Source: UBA1858 sp964636225 (GTDB taxonomy: Bacteria; Pseudomonadota; Gammaproteobacteria; UBA4575). Taken from it: DNA of 38,380 nucleotides. The notes beneath the pieces are model-generated. The model did not search any database, was not told the origin of the DNA, and saw only the letters and a program-made list of their open reading frames with translations. The first letter of the stretch is position 1. Each line of letters opens with the position of its first letter. Shown in pieces: positions 16,290 to 23,588 of this stretch. Where the stretch lies: assembly GCA_964636225.1 (NCBI GenBank), contig CAZWQM010000015.1, forward strand, positions 1-38,380. Direction: 5' to 3'. Both the position numbers and the translations under genes were made by a program.

Positions 16290-17151
16290 CATCCTCTCCA
16301 CTTGTAGTATCACCGTCATACACAGCACGGCTAGCGGGCTTAACATAAATTGGCGCGAACATTTCAGACTGCACAATTTCTATCATTCGGTCTTTGAGCA
16401 ATTCCAGTATGGCTATGAAAGTCACAATCACGCCATCACGACCCTCGGCAATAGTAAATAAACTGGAAAATTCGACAAAATCATCGACTGCCAGGCTGCT
16501 GAGTACATGAGTCATTCGCTCTCGAAGTGAAAGTGGTTCCCTTTTAATTTCATGTGAAGCGTACATTTCCGATCTTCTTAACACCTGTCGTAATGCATGC
16601 AGCAAATCTTTCATATCCACCTGTGGCAATTTTTCTTCTACCACGACTTCTGTCTGCAATACATTGACCTCAAATACGTCGCGGTCGACTCGAGGAATTT
16701 CATCAAGGTCTTCGGCCGCCTTTTTATATCGTTCATATTCCTGCAAACGACGTATTAATTCCGCGCGGGGATCATCTTCATTATCTTCCTCAACCGGACG
16801 TGGTAACAACATGCGTGATTTAATTTCTGCCAGCATTGCCGCCATCACCAAGTATTCCGCAGCCAATTCCAGACGCAGCTCTTTCATTAGCTCGATATAC
16901 TCCATGTACTGCTGAGTAATATTGGCTATCGGTAGGGTCAGAATATCCAGATTCTGGCGTTTAATAAGATACAGCAGGAGGTCAAGCGGTCCTTCAAATG
17001 CATCCAGAAATACTTCCAACGCATCAGGTGGAATATACAAATCCTGTGGGGGTGCTGTCACAGGTTCGCCATGGACTAAGGCAAATGGCATCTCATTCTG
17101 CTGTCCTTGTGCAGCTTCCTGTTTTGCAGGGGTACGCGATTCTTCTGACAT
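16279..17151 (-). CDS. scpA: Segregation and condensation protein A (kleisin)
   Basis: ScpA is the kleisin that bridges SMC heads in the bacterial condensin complex. After a variable N-terminal tail of about 45 aa, the conserved core FEGPLDLLLYLIKRQNLDILTLPIANITQQYMEYI and AAEYLVMAAMLAEIKSRMLLP is clear, and the C-terminal winged helix has VIVTFIAILELLKDRMIEIVQ. The length of 290 aa is slightly long because of the N-terminal extension. It precedes and overlaps scpB. The smc gene itself is not in the window. Confidence 0.96.
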   Translation of the reverse strand: MSEESRTPAKQEAAQGQQNEMPFALVHGEPVTAPPQDLYIPPDALEVFLDAFEGPLDLLLYLIKRQNLDILTLPIANITQQYMEYIELMKELRLELAAEYLVMAAMLAEIKSRMLLPRPVEEDNEDDPRAELIRRLQEYERYKKAAEDLDEIPRVDRDVFEVNVLQTEVVVEEKLPQVDMKDLLHALRQVLRRSEMYASHEIKREPLSLRERMTHVLSSLAVDDFVEFSSLFTIAEGRDGVIVTFIAILELLKDRMIEIVQSEMFAPIYVKPASRAVYDGDTTSGEDDGI

Positions 17152-17197
17152 GTCAATTGGCTTATATTATCTAAAAGTAAATTCAGGCATTACAAAG

Positions 17198-18415
17198 TTA
17201 CCTGTAAAATAACCCCATAGCCTTGCGAACGTCCTCTAGTGTATCACGCGCAATATCGCGTGCCTGCTCGCAACCATCATTAATTATACTTTGAACAGTA
17301 TCCAGATCCTGCTCATATTCTCTGGCACGTGCCTGAATCGGCTTGAGTTCTTTTTGTACCGCCTCAATTACCGGTTGTTTACAGTCAATACAACCAATTC
17401 CGGCTGAAGTACAACCTTTTTTTACCCATTCCTGCACTTCGGTATTGGAGTAGACTTCATGAAGCTGCCACACTGGGCATTTAGCCGGATCACCCGGATC
17501 AGTTAAGCGCACTCGTGCCGGATCGGTTGGCATGGTTCTCAGTTTGGATTCAACTTGCTTGGGGTTTTCACGTAATGAGATGGTGTTGTCATAGGATTTG
17601 GACATTTTCTGCCCATCCAGCCCTGGCATTTTGGACGCCTGGGTCAACAACGCTTGGGGTTCAGGGAGAATAATCTTTCCTGTGCCTTCCAGATAGCCAA
17701 ACAATCGCTCCCGATCACCCAGGGAAATGTTCTGTTGTGAATCCAGTAGCGCCTGAGCCACATTCAGTGAAGCCATTTCGCCTTTTTCCAGGTATTCCTT
17801 GCGTAGTTTTTTATACAGCTTGGCATTTTTCTTACCCATTTTGGCAATCGCCTGCTGCGCTTTTTCTTCGAATCCCAGTTCCTTGCCGTAGATATGATTA
17901 AATCGTCTAGCCACTTCGCGTGTGAGTTCGACATGTGCAACCTGGTCTTCACCTACGGGTACATTACCCGCTTTGTACACCAGGATGTCCGCCGATTGCA
18001 GAAGCGGATAGCCCAAAAATCCATAGGTTGCCAGGTCTTTTTCTTTGAGTTTTTCCTGCTGGTCTTTATAACTGGGAACCCGCTCCAACCACCCCAGTGG
18101 CGTCATCATTGACAATAATAAATGCAATTCTGCATGTTCTGGCACACGAGATTGTATGAACAATGTTGCAGTTCCTGGCGTGACACCGGCAGCCAGCCAG
18201 TCGATAACCATATCAATCACATGCGCAGCGATTTGATCACTACGATCATATTCCGTCGTCAGCGCATGCCAGTCAGCCACGAAAAAATAACATTCATGAG
18301 TATGTTGCAGTTCAATCCAGTTTTTAAGTACGCCGTGATAGTGACCAAGATGCAACTTCCCGGTGGGACGCATTCCCGACAAAACACGTTGATTTTGATT
18401 ATTAGGATTAGCCAT
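17198..18415 (-). CDS. trpS: Tryptophanyl-tRNA synthetase, long form with a cysteine motif
   Basis: TrpS charges tRNA-Trp with tryptophan. It is a class Ic enzyme with the HIGH-like GKLHLGHYHG (HLGH at residues 22-25) and KMSKS at 270-274. The 405-aa length exceeds the 334 aa of E. coli; the extra sequence is a lysine-rich insert at about 183-250 and a C-terminal region with C313, C335, C342 and C345. The C-x21-C-x6-C-x2-C spacing nearly matches the C-x22-C-x6-C-x2-C motif that binds a [4Fe-4S] cluster in Thermotoga maritima TrpRS, so an iron-sulfur cluster is likely. It lies downstream of the S2P protease (8-bp gap) and upstream of scpA. Confidence 0.97.
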   Translation of the reverse strand: MANPNNQNQRVLSGMRPTGKLHLGHYHGVLKNWIELQHTHECYFFVADWHALTTEYDRSDQIAAHVIDMVIDWLAAGVTPGTATLFIQSRVPEHAELHLLLSMMTPLGWLERVPSYKDQQEKLKEKDLATYGFLGYPLLQSADILVYKAGNVPVGEDQVAHVELTREVARRFNHIYGKELGFEEKAQQAIAKMGKKNAKLYKKLRKEYLEKGEMASLNVAQALLDSQQNISLGDRERLFGYLEGTGKIILPEPQALLTQASKMPGLDGQKMSKSYDNTISLRENPKQVESKLRTMPTDPARVRLTDPGDPAKCPVWQLHEVYSNTEVQEWVKKGCTSAGIGCIDCKQPVIEAVQKELKPIQARAREYEQDLDTVQSIINDGCEQARDIARDTLEDVRKAMGLFYR

Positions 18416-18423
18416 TAGTAAAA

Positions 18424-19062
18424 TTATAGCCCAACTGTTTTAGTAATAAGTGTTTGAAAGAAAGAAATCGGCCCTTGCATAACCAGACGCAATGCACCTA
18501 GCGCGAGCAACCCAAATATAATAAACAGGCCATAGGGTTCAATTTTTGCCAGCATGCCACTTAAATGATTGGGTAACACGCCGGACAAAACCCGACCTCC
18601 ATCCAGAGGCGGGATGGGAATTAAATTTAATACCATCAGTACCAGGTTGATAATCAGCCCAATCTTACTCATTTCAATCAGCACAGCCTGAGCCAGACCC
18701 GCATCCATAGTAAAAGCCAGCTTCATCACAAAAGCCCAAATAAAAGCCATGACAAAGTTAGACGCCGGACCTGCTGCCACTACCAGTGCCATATCCCGCT
18801 TGGGATCATGCAATTGCTGCATATCCACCGGAACCGGTTTTGCCCAGCCAAACAGAAATCCTCCTGCCATAAACAGAATAGCCGGAACCAGCACGGTACC
18901 GACGGGGTCAATATGTTTAATCGGATTTAAAGACAGCCGCCCCAACCTGGCCGCAGTGGAGTCCCCCAGAAAACGTGCCGCCAATCCATGAGCCACTTCA
19001 TGCATCGTGATAGCGAAAAGTATTGGAAGCGCATAAATTGCGATATTGATGATCAGTTCCAT
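18424..19062 (-). CDS. Site-2 protease family (M50) membrane metalloprotease
   Basis: This 212-aa protein is a small S2P/M50 zinc protease embedded in the inner membrane. The zinc-binding HEVAHG is at residues 21-26 (H21, E22, H25) and the third-ligand region is NLIPIPPLDGGRVL. About five to six hydrophobic segments are visible, and it lacks the PDZ and CBS domains of RseP-like forms. It lies between yciO and trpS, all in the same direction, a linkage repeated in many gammaproteobacteria. The natural substrate is unknown. Confidence 0.9.
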   Translation of the reverse strand: MELIINIAIYALPILFAITMHEVAHGLAARFLGDSTAARLGRLSLNPIKHIDPVGTVLVPAILFMAGGFLFGWAKPVPVDMQQLHDPKRDMALVVAAGPASNFVMAFIWAFVMKLAFTMDAGLAQAVLIEMSKIGLIINLVLMVLNLIPIPPLDGGRVLSGVLPNHLSGMLAKIEPYGLFIIFGLLALGALRLVMQGPISFFQTLITKTVGL

Positions 19063-19108
19063 TGCGCGTGAAATTATACTGGCTGGGAGAATAGGACGCT
19101 ATTAATAA

Positions 19109-19726
19109 TCAGGACAGAATAAATTCGCCTTTACCCTGCCGTAAAATTTCGTAACTCGAGTCTTCCATATTAACCACGGTGGTCGGCTCAAATCCGCAAT
19201 TTCCGCCATCTATAATTAAATCCACCTCATGCTCCAGACGCTCGCGCATTTCTTCCGGATCTGTCATGGGGACTTCATCTCCGGGCAAAATTAATGTACT
19301 GCTTATCAACGGTTCACCCAACTCTTCAAGCAACTGCAGTGCGACCGGATGGTCAGGTATGCGCAAACCAATGGTCTTGCGTTTGGGCACCTGCATGCGA
19401 CGTGGCACTTCACGCGAAGCACGTAAAATAAACGTATAAGGACCAGGTGTGTAATTTCTCAATAATCTGAATGTGGTATTATCCACGTAAGCATAGTTAC
19501 CCAGTTCGGATAAGTCGCGGCAAACTAGCGTGAAATTATGTTTATCATTCACTTCGCGAATTCGGCGGATCCGTTCCAGCGCATCTTTATCCCCTATCTG
19601 GCAGCCAAATGCATAGCAGGAATCGGTAGGATATACAATTAATGCACCTTGCCTGATCATCTCCACTGCACGCTTAATAAGGCGCAATTGTGGATTGACT
19701 GGATGGATAGAAAAGTACTGACTCAT
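19109..19726 (-). CDS. yciO: YciO/Sua5/YrdC-family protein (putative threonylcarbamoyl-AMP synthase-like)
   Basis: The 205-aa protein has the YrdC-like fold for RNA or nucleotide binding. Visible motifs are GALIVYPTDSCYAFGC, IRRIREVNDKHNFTLVCRDLSELG, TPGPYTFILRAS and KRKTIGLRIPDHPVALQLLEELGEPLISSTLILPG. It matches the YciO branch, which resembles the threonylcarbamoyladenosine enzyme TsaC but whose own role is not firmly established. It is the first gene of the minus-strand run yciO-S2P-trpS-scpA-scpB-rluB and is divergent from yciB with a short AT-rich gap. Confidence 0.9.
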   Translation of the reverse strand: MSQYFSIHPVNPQLRLIKRAVEMIRQGALIVYPTDSCYAFGCQIGDKDALERIRRIREVNDKHNFTLVCRDLSELGNYAYVDNTTFRLLRNYTPGPYTFILRASREVPRRMQVPKRKTIGLRIPDHPVALQLLEELGEPLISSTLILPGDEVPMTDPEEMRERLEHEVDLIIDGGNCGFEPTTVVNMEDSSYEILRQGKGEFILS

Positions 19727-19852
19727 TAGTATTAGGAAGTAATTAACTGGATTTTGTATTTGGAGGCGATTAATCCGCTACAATACGCCGCTTTTGACAT
19801 AATGCCTGTTAAGTATTCTGATTGCCCACTGATTATAGTCAAGCTGTATACA

Positions 19853-20470
19853 ATGAAATTTATCATCGAATTTTTACCCATTATTCTGTTTTTTGCATCT
19901 TACAAGCTGTATGCCCTTATACCTGTGTCGATAATCGATTCGATCAATAATGTCATGCCTTTTACGTTAACACCTGGCAAGGAATCCGACTCGATCTATT
20001 TTGCCACACTGATCGCCATCATTCTGTCCGGAATTACAGTGTTCGCGCATTACATTAAACACCGCAATTTCGATAAGAATCAAAGCATCACATTTATACT
20101 TTTCCTCATCTTTGGCGGCGCCACAATATTTCTGCATGACCCCACTTTTATTAAATGGAAACCCACCATTATTAACATGGTATTTGCATTAATATTTTTA
20201 GGCAGTGCCTTTATAGGGGACAAACCGCTTGCGCAGAGATTCCTGGGCAATGCCATTGAAGCGCCTAAAAGTGTCTGGAACAAACTGAATACCGCGTGGA
20301 TTATATTCTTTATATTGGTGGCAGTAATCAACCTCTACATCGCTTACAATTTCAGCGAAGAGATTTGGGTAAATTTCAAATTGTTTGGAATGATAGGTCT
20401 GACGATTGCCTTTTTGATTATCCAGATGATCATCCTGAACCGTTACATAACAATCAAACCAGAAGAGTGA
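19853..20470 (+). CDS. yciB: Inner membrane septation protein
   Basis: YciB (IspZ) is an inner membrane protein linked to septum formation and envelope maintenance. The MKFIIEFLPIILFFASYKLY start is the family hallmark, followed by about five membrane helices, the LNTAWIIFFILVAVINLYIAYNFSEEIWVNFKLFGMIG block, and a charged tail. The ATG at 19853 gives 205 aa, close to the usual length of about 180-200. The upstream frame to 19754 lacks family similarity. It is followed after 7 bp by yciI, an order shared with many gammaproteobacteria. Confidence 0.94.
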   Translation: MKFIIEFLPIILFFASYKLYALIPVSIIDSINNVMPFTLTPGKESDSIYFATLIAIILSGITVFAHYIKHRNFDKNQSITFILFLIFGGATIFLHDPTFIKWKPTIINMVFALIFLGSAFIGDKPLAQRFLGNAIEAPKSVWNKLNTAWIIFFILVAVINLYIAYNFSEEIWVNFKLFGMIGLTIAFLIIQMIILNRYITIKPEE

Positions 20471-20477
20471 ACCAACC

Positions 20478-20777
20478 ATGTGGTATGCAATCATAAGTGA
20501 AGATATAGAAAACAGCCTGGAGAAACGCAAAAGCGCTCGCTCCATGCATATTGAGCGACTGAATGAGCTGGCTAATGCTGGAAGATTACTGACCGCAGGC
20601 CCACACCCGGCGGTAGACAACGAAGACCCCGGTGAGGCTGGATTTACCGGCAGCCTGATTATTGCTGAATTTGATTCGTTGGAAGACGCACAATCCTGGG
20701 CAGATGAAGATCCATACATTGAAGCAGGTGTCTATAAACAGGTTATCGTTAAGCCATTCAAAAAAGTTCTTCCCTAA
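20478..20777 (+). CDS. yciI: YciI family protein
   Basis: This is a 99-aa ferredoxin-like-fold protein with the YciI signature: MWYAIISED, RSMHIERLNELANAGRLLTAGPHPA with the conserved histidine at about residue 24, and a DSLEDAQSWADEDPYIEAGVYKQVIVKPFKKV C-terminus. The conserved His/Asp pair suggests an enzyme, but the reaction is not established. It starts 7 bp after yciB, so they are likely co-transcribed. Confidence 0.94.
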   Translation: MWYAIISEDIENSLEKRKSARSMHIERLNELANAGRLLTAGPHPAVDNEDPGEAGFTGSLIIAEFDSLEDAQSWADEDPYIEAGVYKQVIVKPFKKVLP

Positions 20778-20819
20778 CCACCACACTTGTCACACACTTT
20801 CACAACACAGGAAATACTC

Positions 20820-21635
20820 ATGTATCGTTTACATTTACTAGCATTAGCCTTTATCTCCAGCACCCTGTTACTTACTGCATGTAATGAAAAAACTTCTGAC
20901 GCATCCAGTCATACAGAAAAAGTCCCTGCAGACCAAATTGCGGCTACCGTGAATAACACGGTCATCAGCAAGGATGATGTTAAGTACTTTAAAGAGTTAA
21001 AAGGGAATCCTCAGATATCGGATGACAAACTGCTGGATGAGATGATCGCCACGGAATTACTTCGCGATGAAGCTGTAAAGGCCGGCATTGCTGATCAAAA
21101 AGATGTCCGTTACCAGTTAAGATTACAGGAATCTGAAATTTTGGCACGTCTGCTTATGCGTGAGAAATTCGGCTCAATCAATTTCACCGATGAAGAATTA
21201 AAAGCCGCTTACGACAAGCAAGTGAACGGCGATGACAACCGTGAATTCAAAGCCCGCCACATTCTGTTAAAAACGGAAGATGAAGCCAAAGCCGTGATTG
21301 AAGCACTTCGTAATGGCGGAGATTTTATCGCGCTGGCAAAAGAACGTTCAACTGGCCCATCCGGACCGAATGGAGGAGATCTGGGTTGGTTTCAGGCCTC
21401 TCGTATGGTACCTCCCTTTGCGGAAGCCGTGAAAGCAATGAACAAGGGTGACGTGTCGGTAACCCCTGTGCAAACCGACTTTGGTTTCCATGTCATCCAG
21501 CTGGATGATGTTCGAGAGCTTGAAAAGCCCGCTTTTGAATCAGTACGCGATGAACTACAGCAATCGCTTATTCGGGACGCGATCAACAATTACATTGAGC
21601 AAATTCATGGGTCGGCGACTATTAGCAAAAACTAA
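20820..21635 (+). CDS. Peptidylprolyl isomerase lipoprotein (PpiC/parvulin type)
   Basis: This is a periplasmic parvulin folding factor tethered as a lipoprotein. The signal sequence MYRLHLLALAFISSTLLLTAC ends in a lipobox with lipidated C21; Asn follows the cysteine, which by the Lol rule predicts outer-membrane sorting. Residues of about 50-140 form a SurA-like N-terminal helical part, and the rotamase domain has ARHILLKTEDEA, FIALAKERSTGPSGPNGGDLGWF and FGFHVIQLDD. The ATG at 20820 (271 aa) has an AGGA 7 nt upstream; the longer frame to 20787 is non-coding. It follows yciB-yciI in the same direction with a 42-bp gap. Confidence 0.92.
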   Translation: MYRLHLLALAFISSTLLLTACNEKTSDASSHTEKVPADQIAATVNNTVISKDDVKYFKELKGNPQISDDKLLDEMIATELLRDEAVKAGIADQKDVRYQLRLQESEILARLLMREKFGSINFTDEELKAAYDKQVNGDDNREFKARHILLKTEDEAKAVIEALRNGGDFIALAKERSTGPSGPNGGDLGWFQASRMVPPFAEAVKAMNKGDVSVTPVQTDFGFHVIQLDDVRELEKPAFESVRDELQQSLIRDAINNYIEQIHGSATISKN

Positions 21636-21688
21636 TATGCATTGAAAAAACGCTTGCACCTGATTAAATATTATTCAAAAATGCTTCT

Positions 21689-21715
21689 CGCAGACTTCTA
21701 CTTCTGAAGACTGCG
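21689..21715. repeat. Imperfect hairpin after the PpiC gene
   Basis: CGCAGACTTC-TACTTCT-GAAGACTGCG forms a 10-bp stem with one A-A mismatch and a 7-nt loop. It lies about 54 nt past the PpiC stop. It is not followed by a T-run on either strand, so it is more likely an mRNA-stabilising or processing hairpin than an intrinsic terminator. Confidence 0.5.
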
Positions 21716-21727
21716 AATACAATAAAA

Positions 21728-21750
21728 CTCGATTAGTATCGAGGAGGAGA
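21728..21750 (+). promoter_or_regulatory. Hairpin overlapping a very strong Shine-Dalgarno sequence
   Basis: CTCGAT-TAGT-ATCGAG (21728-21743) is a perfect 6-bp inverted repeat whose 3' arm runs into the ribosome binding site GAGGAGGAGA (21741-21750), placed 5 nt before the ATG at 21756. Folding could partly mask the site, so translation of the small gene may be controlled at this hairpin. Confidence 0.55.
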
Positions 21751-21755
21751 CGAAT

Positions 21756-21917
21756 ATGAATAATATAACTGAAGCACCTCAGGATTCAGTATTGCGCAGA
21801 CATTGGCTGTCATCTAGAGAAGTTAAGACAGAGCCAGTTCAAGCTAGAGATGTTCAGACAATACAGAAGCAGCCACCTAAAGGTTATTTCTCCTGGCTCA
21901 AGTCTCTTTTTGGCTAA
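21756..21917 (+). CDS. 53-aa protein of unknown function with strong RBS
   Basis: This short gene encodes 53 residues, starting MNNITEAPQD and ending YFSWLKSLFG, and is preceded by GAGGAGGAGA at ideal spacing. The middle is polar and basic with a repeated V-x-A/T pattern (REVKTEPVQARDVQTIQKQPP). The C-terminal segment PKGYFSWLKSLFG is amphipathic and aromatic, like a membrane-surface or partner-binding tail. There is no signal peptide and no cysteine. Neighbours are the PpiC lipoprotein (upstream, same strand) and the zinc-ribbon/PH-like gene (convergent). I do not recognise a family. The strong start signal is the main evidence that it is real. Confidence 0.6.
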   Translation: MNNITEAPQDSVLRRHWLSSREVKTEPVQARDVQTIQKQPPKGYFSWLKSLFG

Positions 21918-21950
21918 ACGCTCACAAGAAAATTAGCATCCTCGACTGGT

Positions 21951-22766
21951 TTATCTGGCGCAAAGCTTTTTTTGCGCATATCTAATTAGACTATAAAGCA
22001 GTCTGGCATCCTCACAATAGAAGGTGTGGGGTCGTGACGAAGCTTCGTTTGTTTGTAGCGTGATACCTTGCGTGGTTGGTGTGCAGGAATAAATATCACG
22101 AAATTCTGTATAGACAGATTTTTCAGCATTATCAAAGTACACCCGCTGATTAGTAATTAAAAGTTTACCCTGTCCCAGACCTTCATTTTTCAGTGATGAT
22201 TTGTTTTTTTTAGCCAGCAAACTTTCCACTAACTGCATAATTACCGACCATTGTCTTTTTTTCACAAATGGCACTTGATGTTCCAATGCCGTTTCATTGA
22301 AACACCACCACAAATGTTCGTTGTCCCTAAAACTGATCGAGAAATTGACTTCATTACAGTTACATTCAGGTAGTTGATTGTTCTTCAGCGACTGAATTGC
22401 CAGAAGATTGCGTTGCTGAACAAGAAAGTTTTTATTTACAAACAGTGACTCATCCAGATCAAGTGCATCCAGCAGGTCGATCCACGACATAAGCTCCTGA
22501 ACAGTAGCGGAAGACACATCAACATGCTGTTTATGGAAATACTCTAAAGATCTGTTTAGCGTGCGATTACACGCTTCATCCTTAAAGCCAAATTGGATAA
22601 TTTTATTTTGAATTGCTTGAGCAAGTTCTAGTGGATCTGTACGACCCAGTTGCTCCAGCAATAACTCGGCAATGGCCTGTTTGGATGTGTCGTATTTATC
22701 AAAACACTGCTTATGCAGAGAATAAAAAGGGCCTGCAGACTTTCCACAAAGTATACAGGCCCCCAT
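21951..22766 (-). CDS. Zinc-ribbon plus PH/GRAM-like domain protein, function unknown
   Basis: The 271-aa protein begins with a treble-clef-like cluster C4-x2-C7 and H18-x2-C21 (CILCGK, LHKQC). A helical, leucine-rich middle follows (about residues 25-150). The C-terminal part reads GQGKLLITNQRVYFDNAEKSVYTEF..GITLQTN..PHTFYC, which looks like the strand pattern of a bacterial PH or GRAM-type domain (residues about 190-265). No signal peptide or membrane helix is seen, so it is probably cytoplasmic. It is co-directional with mlaA (42-bp gap) and argG, and convergent with the 53-aa gene. I know similar zinc-ribbon/PH architectures only as uncharacterised proteins; a role at the membrane is inference. 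Confidence 0.65.
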   Translation of the reverse strand: MGACILCGKSAGPFYSLHKQCFDKYDTSKQAIAELLLEQLGRTDPLELAQAIQNKIIQFGFKDEACNRTLNRSLEYFHKQHVDVSSATVQELMSWIDLLDALDLDESLFVNKNFLVQQRNLLAIQSLKNNQLPECNCNEVNFSISFRDNEHLWWCFNETALEHQVPFVKKRQWSVIMQLVESLLAKKNKSSLKNEGLGQGKLLITNQRVYFDNAEKSVYTEFRDIYSCTPTTQGITLQTNEASSRPHTFYCEDARLLYSLIRYAQKKLCAR

Positions 22767-22808
22767 GTCGAGAAAAACTACCGCAGTGAAACGAGCGATG
22801 CGTAATAA

Positions 22809-23570
22809 TTATTCGTCATCCAGCTCATCATAAAGATCGGGATCTTCCGCCGGCGAACCGTCATTCACCAGAAAGTCACGGCGATCCAGATAGGCTTGAC
22901 GGATAAAGGTATATTTATCTGTCGAGATCTCATCAACGGTTTTTTCCAGCGAAAGCAATTCCGCTCGAACACTCACGGCATCCAGAGCAATAATCGCTAC
23001 CCGTTCACTTGTTTTAAGCTCCACGTAAGTGAGTGGATTTAATAGTACTCGATCGACGACCAGAGAAGGTGAATCACGCAACGTGGACGGACCAAAAATA
23101 GGCCACATAATGTAAGGACCAGAATCCATTCCCCAGACTCCCAGGGTTTGCCCGAAATCTTCATCATGCTTGGTTAGCCCCATGGAGCTGGCCACATCAA
23201 ATAGCCCCAAAACACCTATGGTACTGTTAATCGCCACACGTCCGATATCTGAAAATGAATCAGCCACTTTACCTTGTAGCAGATTATTCACCGCAACACT
23301 GATGTCATCCAGATTATCAAAAAAGTTACGCACACCTGTTTCAACAAAATCCGGCGCGACGGCTTTATAGCCTTGGGCCGCAGGTTTTAAGATGGCACGA
23401 TCAAGGCCATCATTAAAACCGTACATAGCACGGTTGAATCCTTGCCATGGATCACGCTCATCGGCAACATATTCGGTAGTGGCACAGCCATTTAACATGA
23501 CTACCGTACTGGCAACTAAAATGATGCAGAACCTAGATAGCTTCCTTATAGCCACTGACATCTCCTCCAT
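22809..23570 (-). CDS. mlaA: Outer-membrane lipid asymmetry lipoprotein MlaA (VacJ)
   Basis: MlaA is the outer-membrane lipoprotein that removes misplaced phospholipids from the outer leaflet and passes them to MlaC. The signal peptide ends in MLNGC with lipidated C29 followed by Ala, predicting outer-membrane sorting. The body has the family blocks DPWQGFNRAMYGFNDGLDRAILKPAAQGYK, GVRNFFDNLDDISVAVNNLLQG, DEDFGQTLGVWGMDSGPYIMWPIFGPSTLRD and the acidic C-terminus. The start at 23570 is chosen because AGGAAGG lies 7 nt upstream, whereas the internal ATG at 23561 would be too close to a ribosome binding site. The Mla ABC partners (mlaBCDEF) are not in the window. It lies 18 bp after argG. Confidence 0.95.
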   Translation of the reverse strand: MEEMSVAIRKLSRFCIILVASTVVMLNGCATTEYVADERDPWQGFNRAMYGFNDGLDRAILKPAAQGYKAVAPDFVETGVRNFFDNLDDISVAVNNLLQGKVADSFSDIGRVAINSTIGVLGLFDVASSMGLTKHDEDFGQTLGVWGMDSGPYIMWPIFGPSTLRDSPSLVVDRVLLNPLTYVELKTSERVAIIALDAVSVRAELLSLEKTVDEISTDKYTFIRQAYLDRRDFLVNDGSPAEDPDLYDELDDE

Positions 23571-23588
23571 ATCAACACCTTCCTGTTA

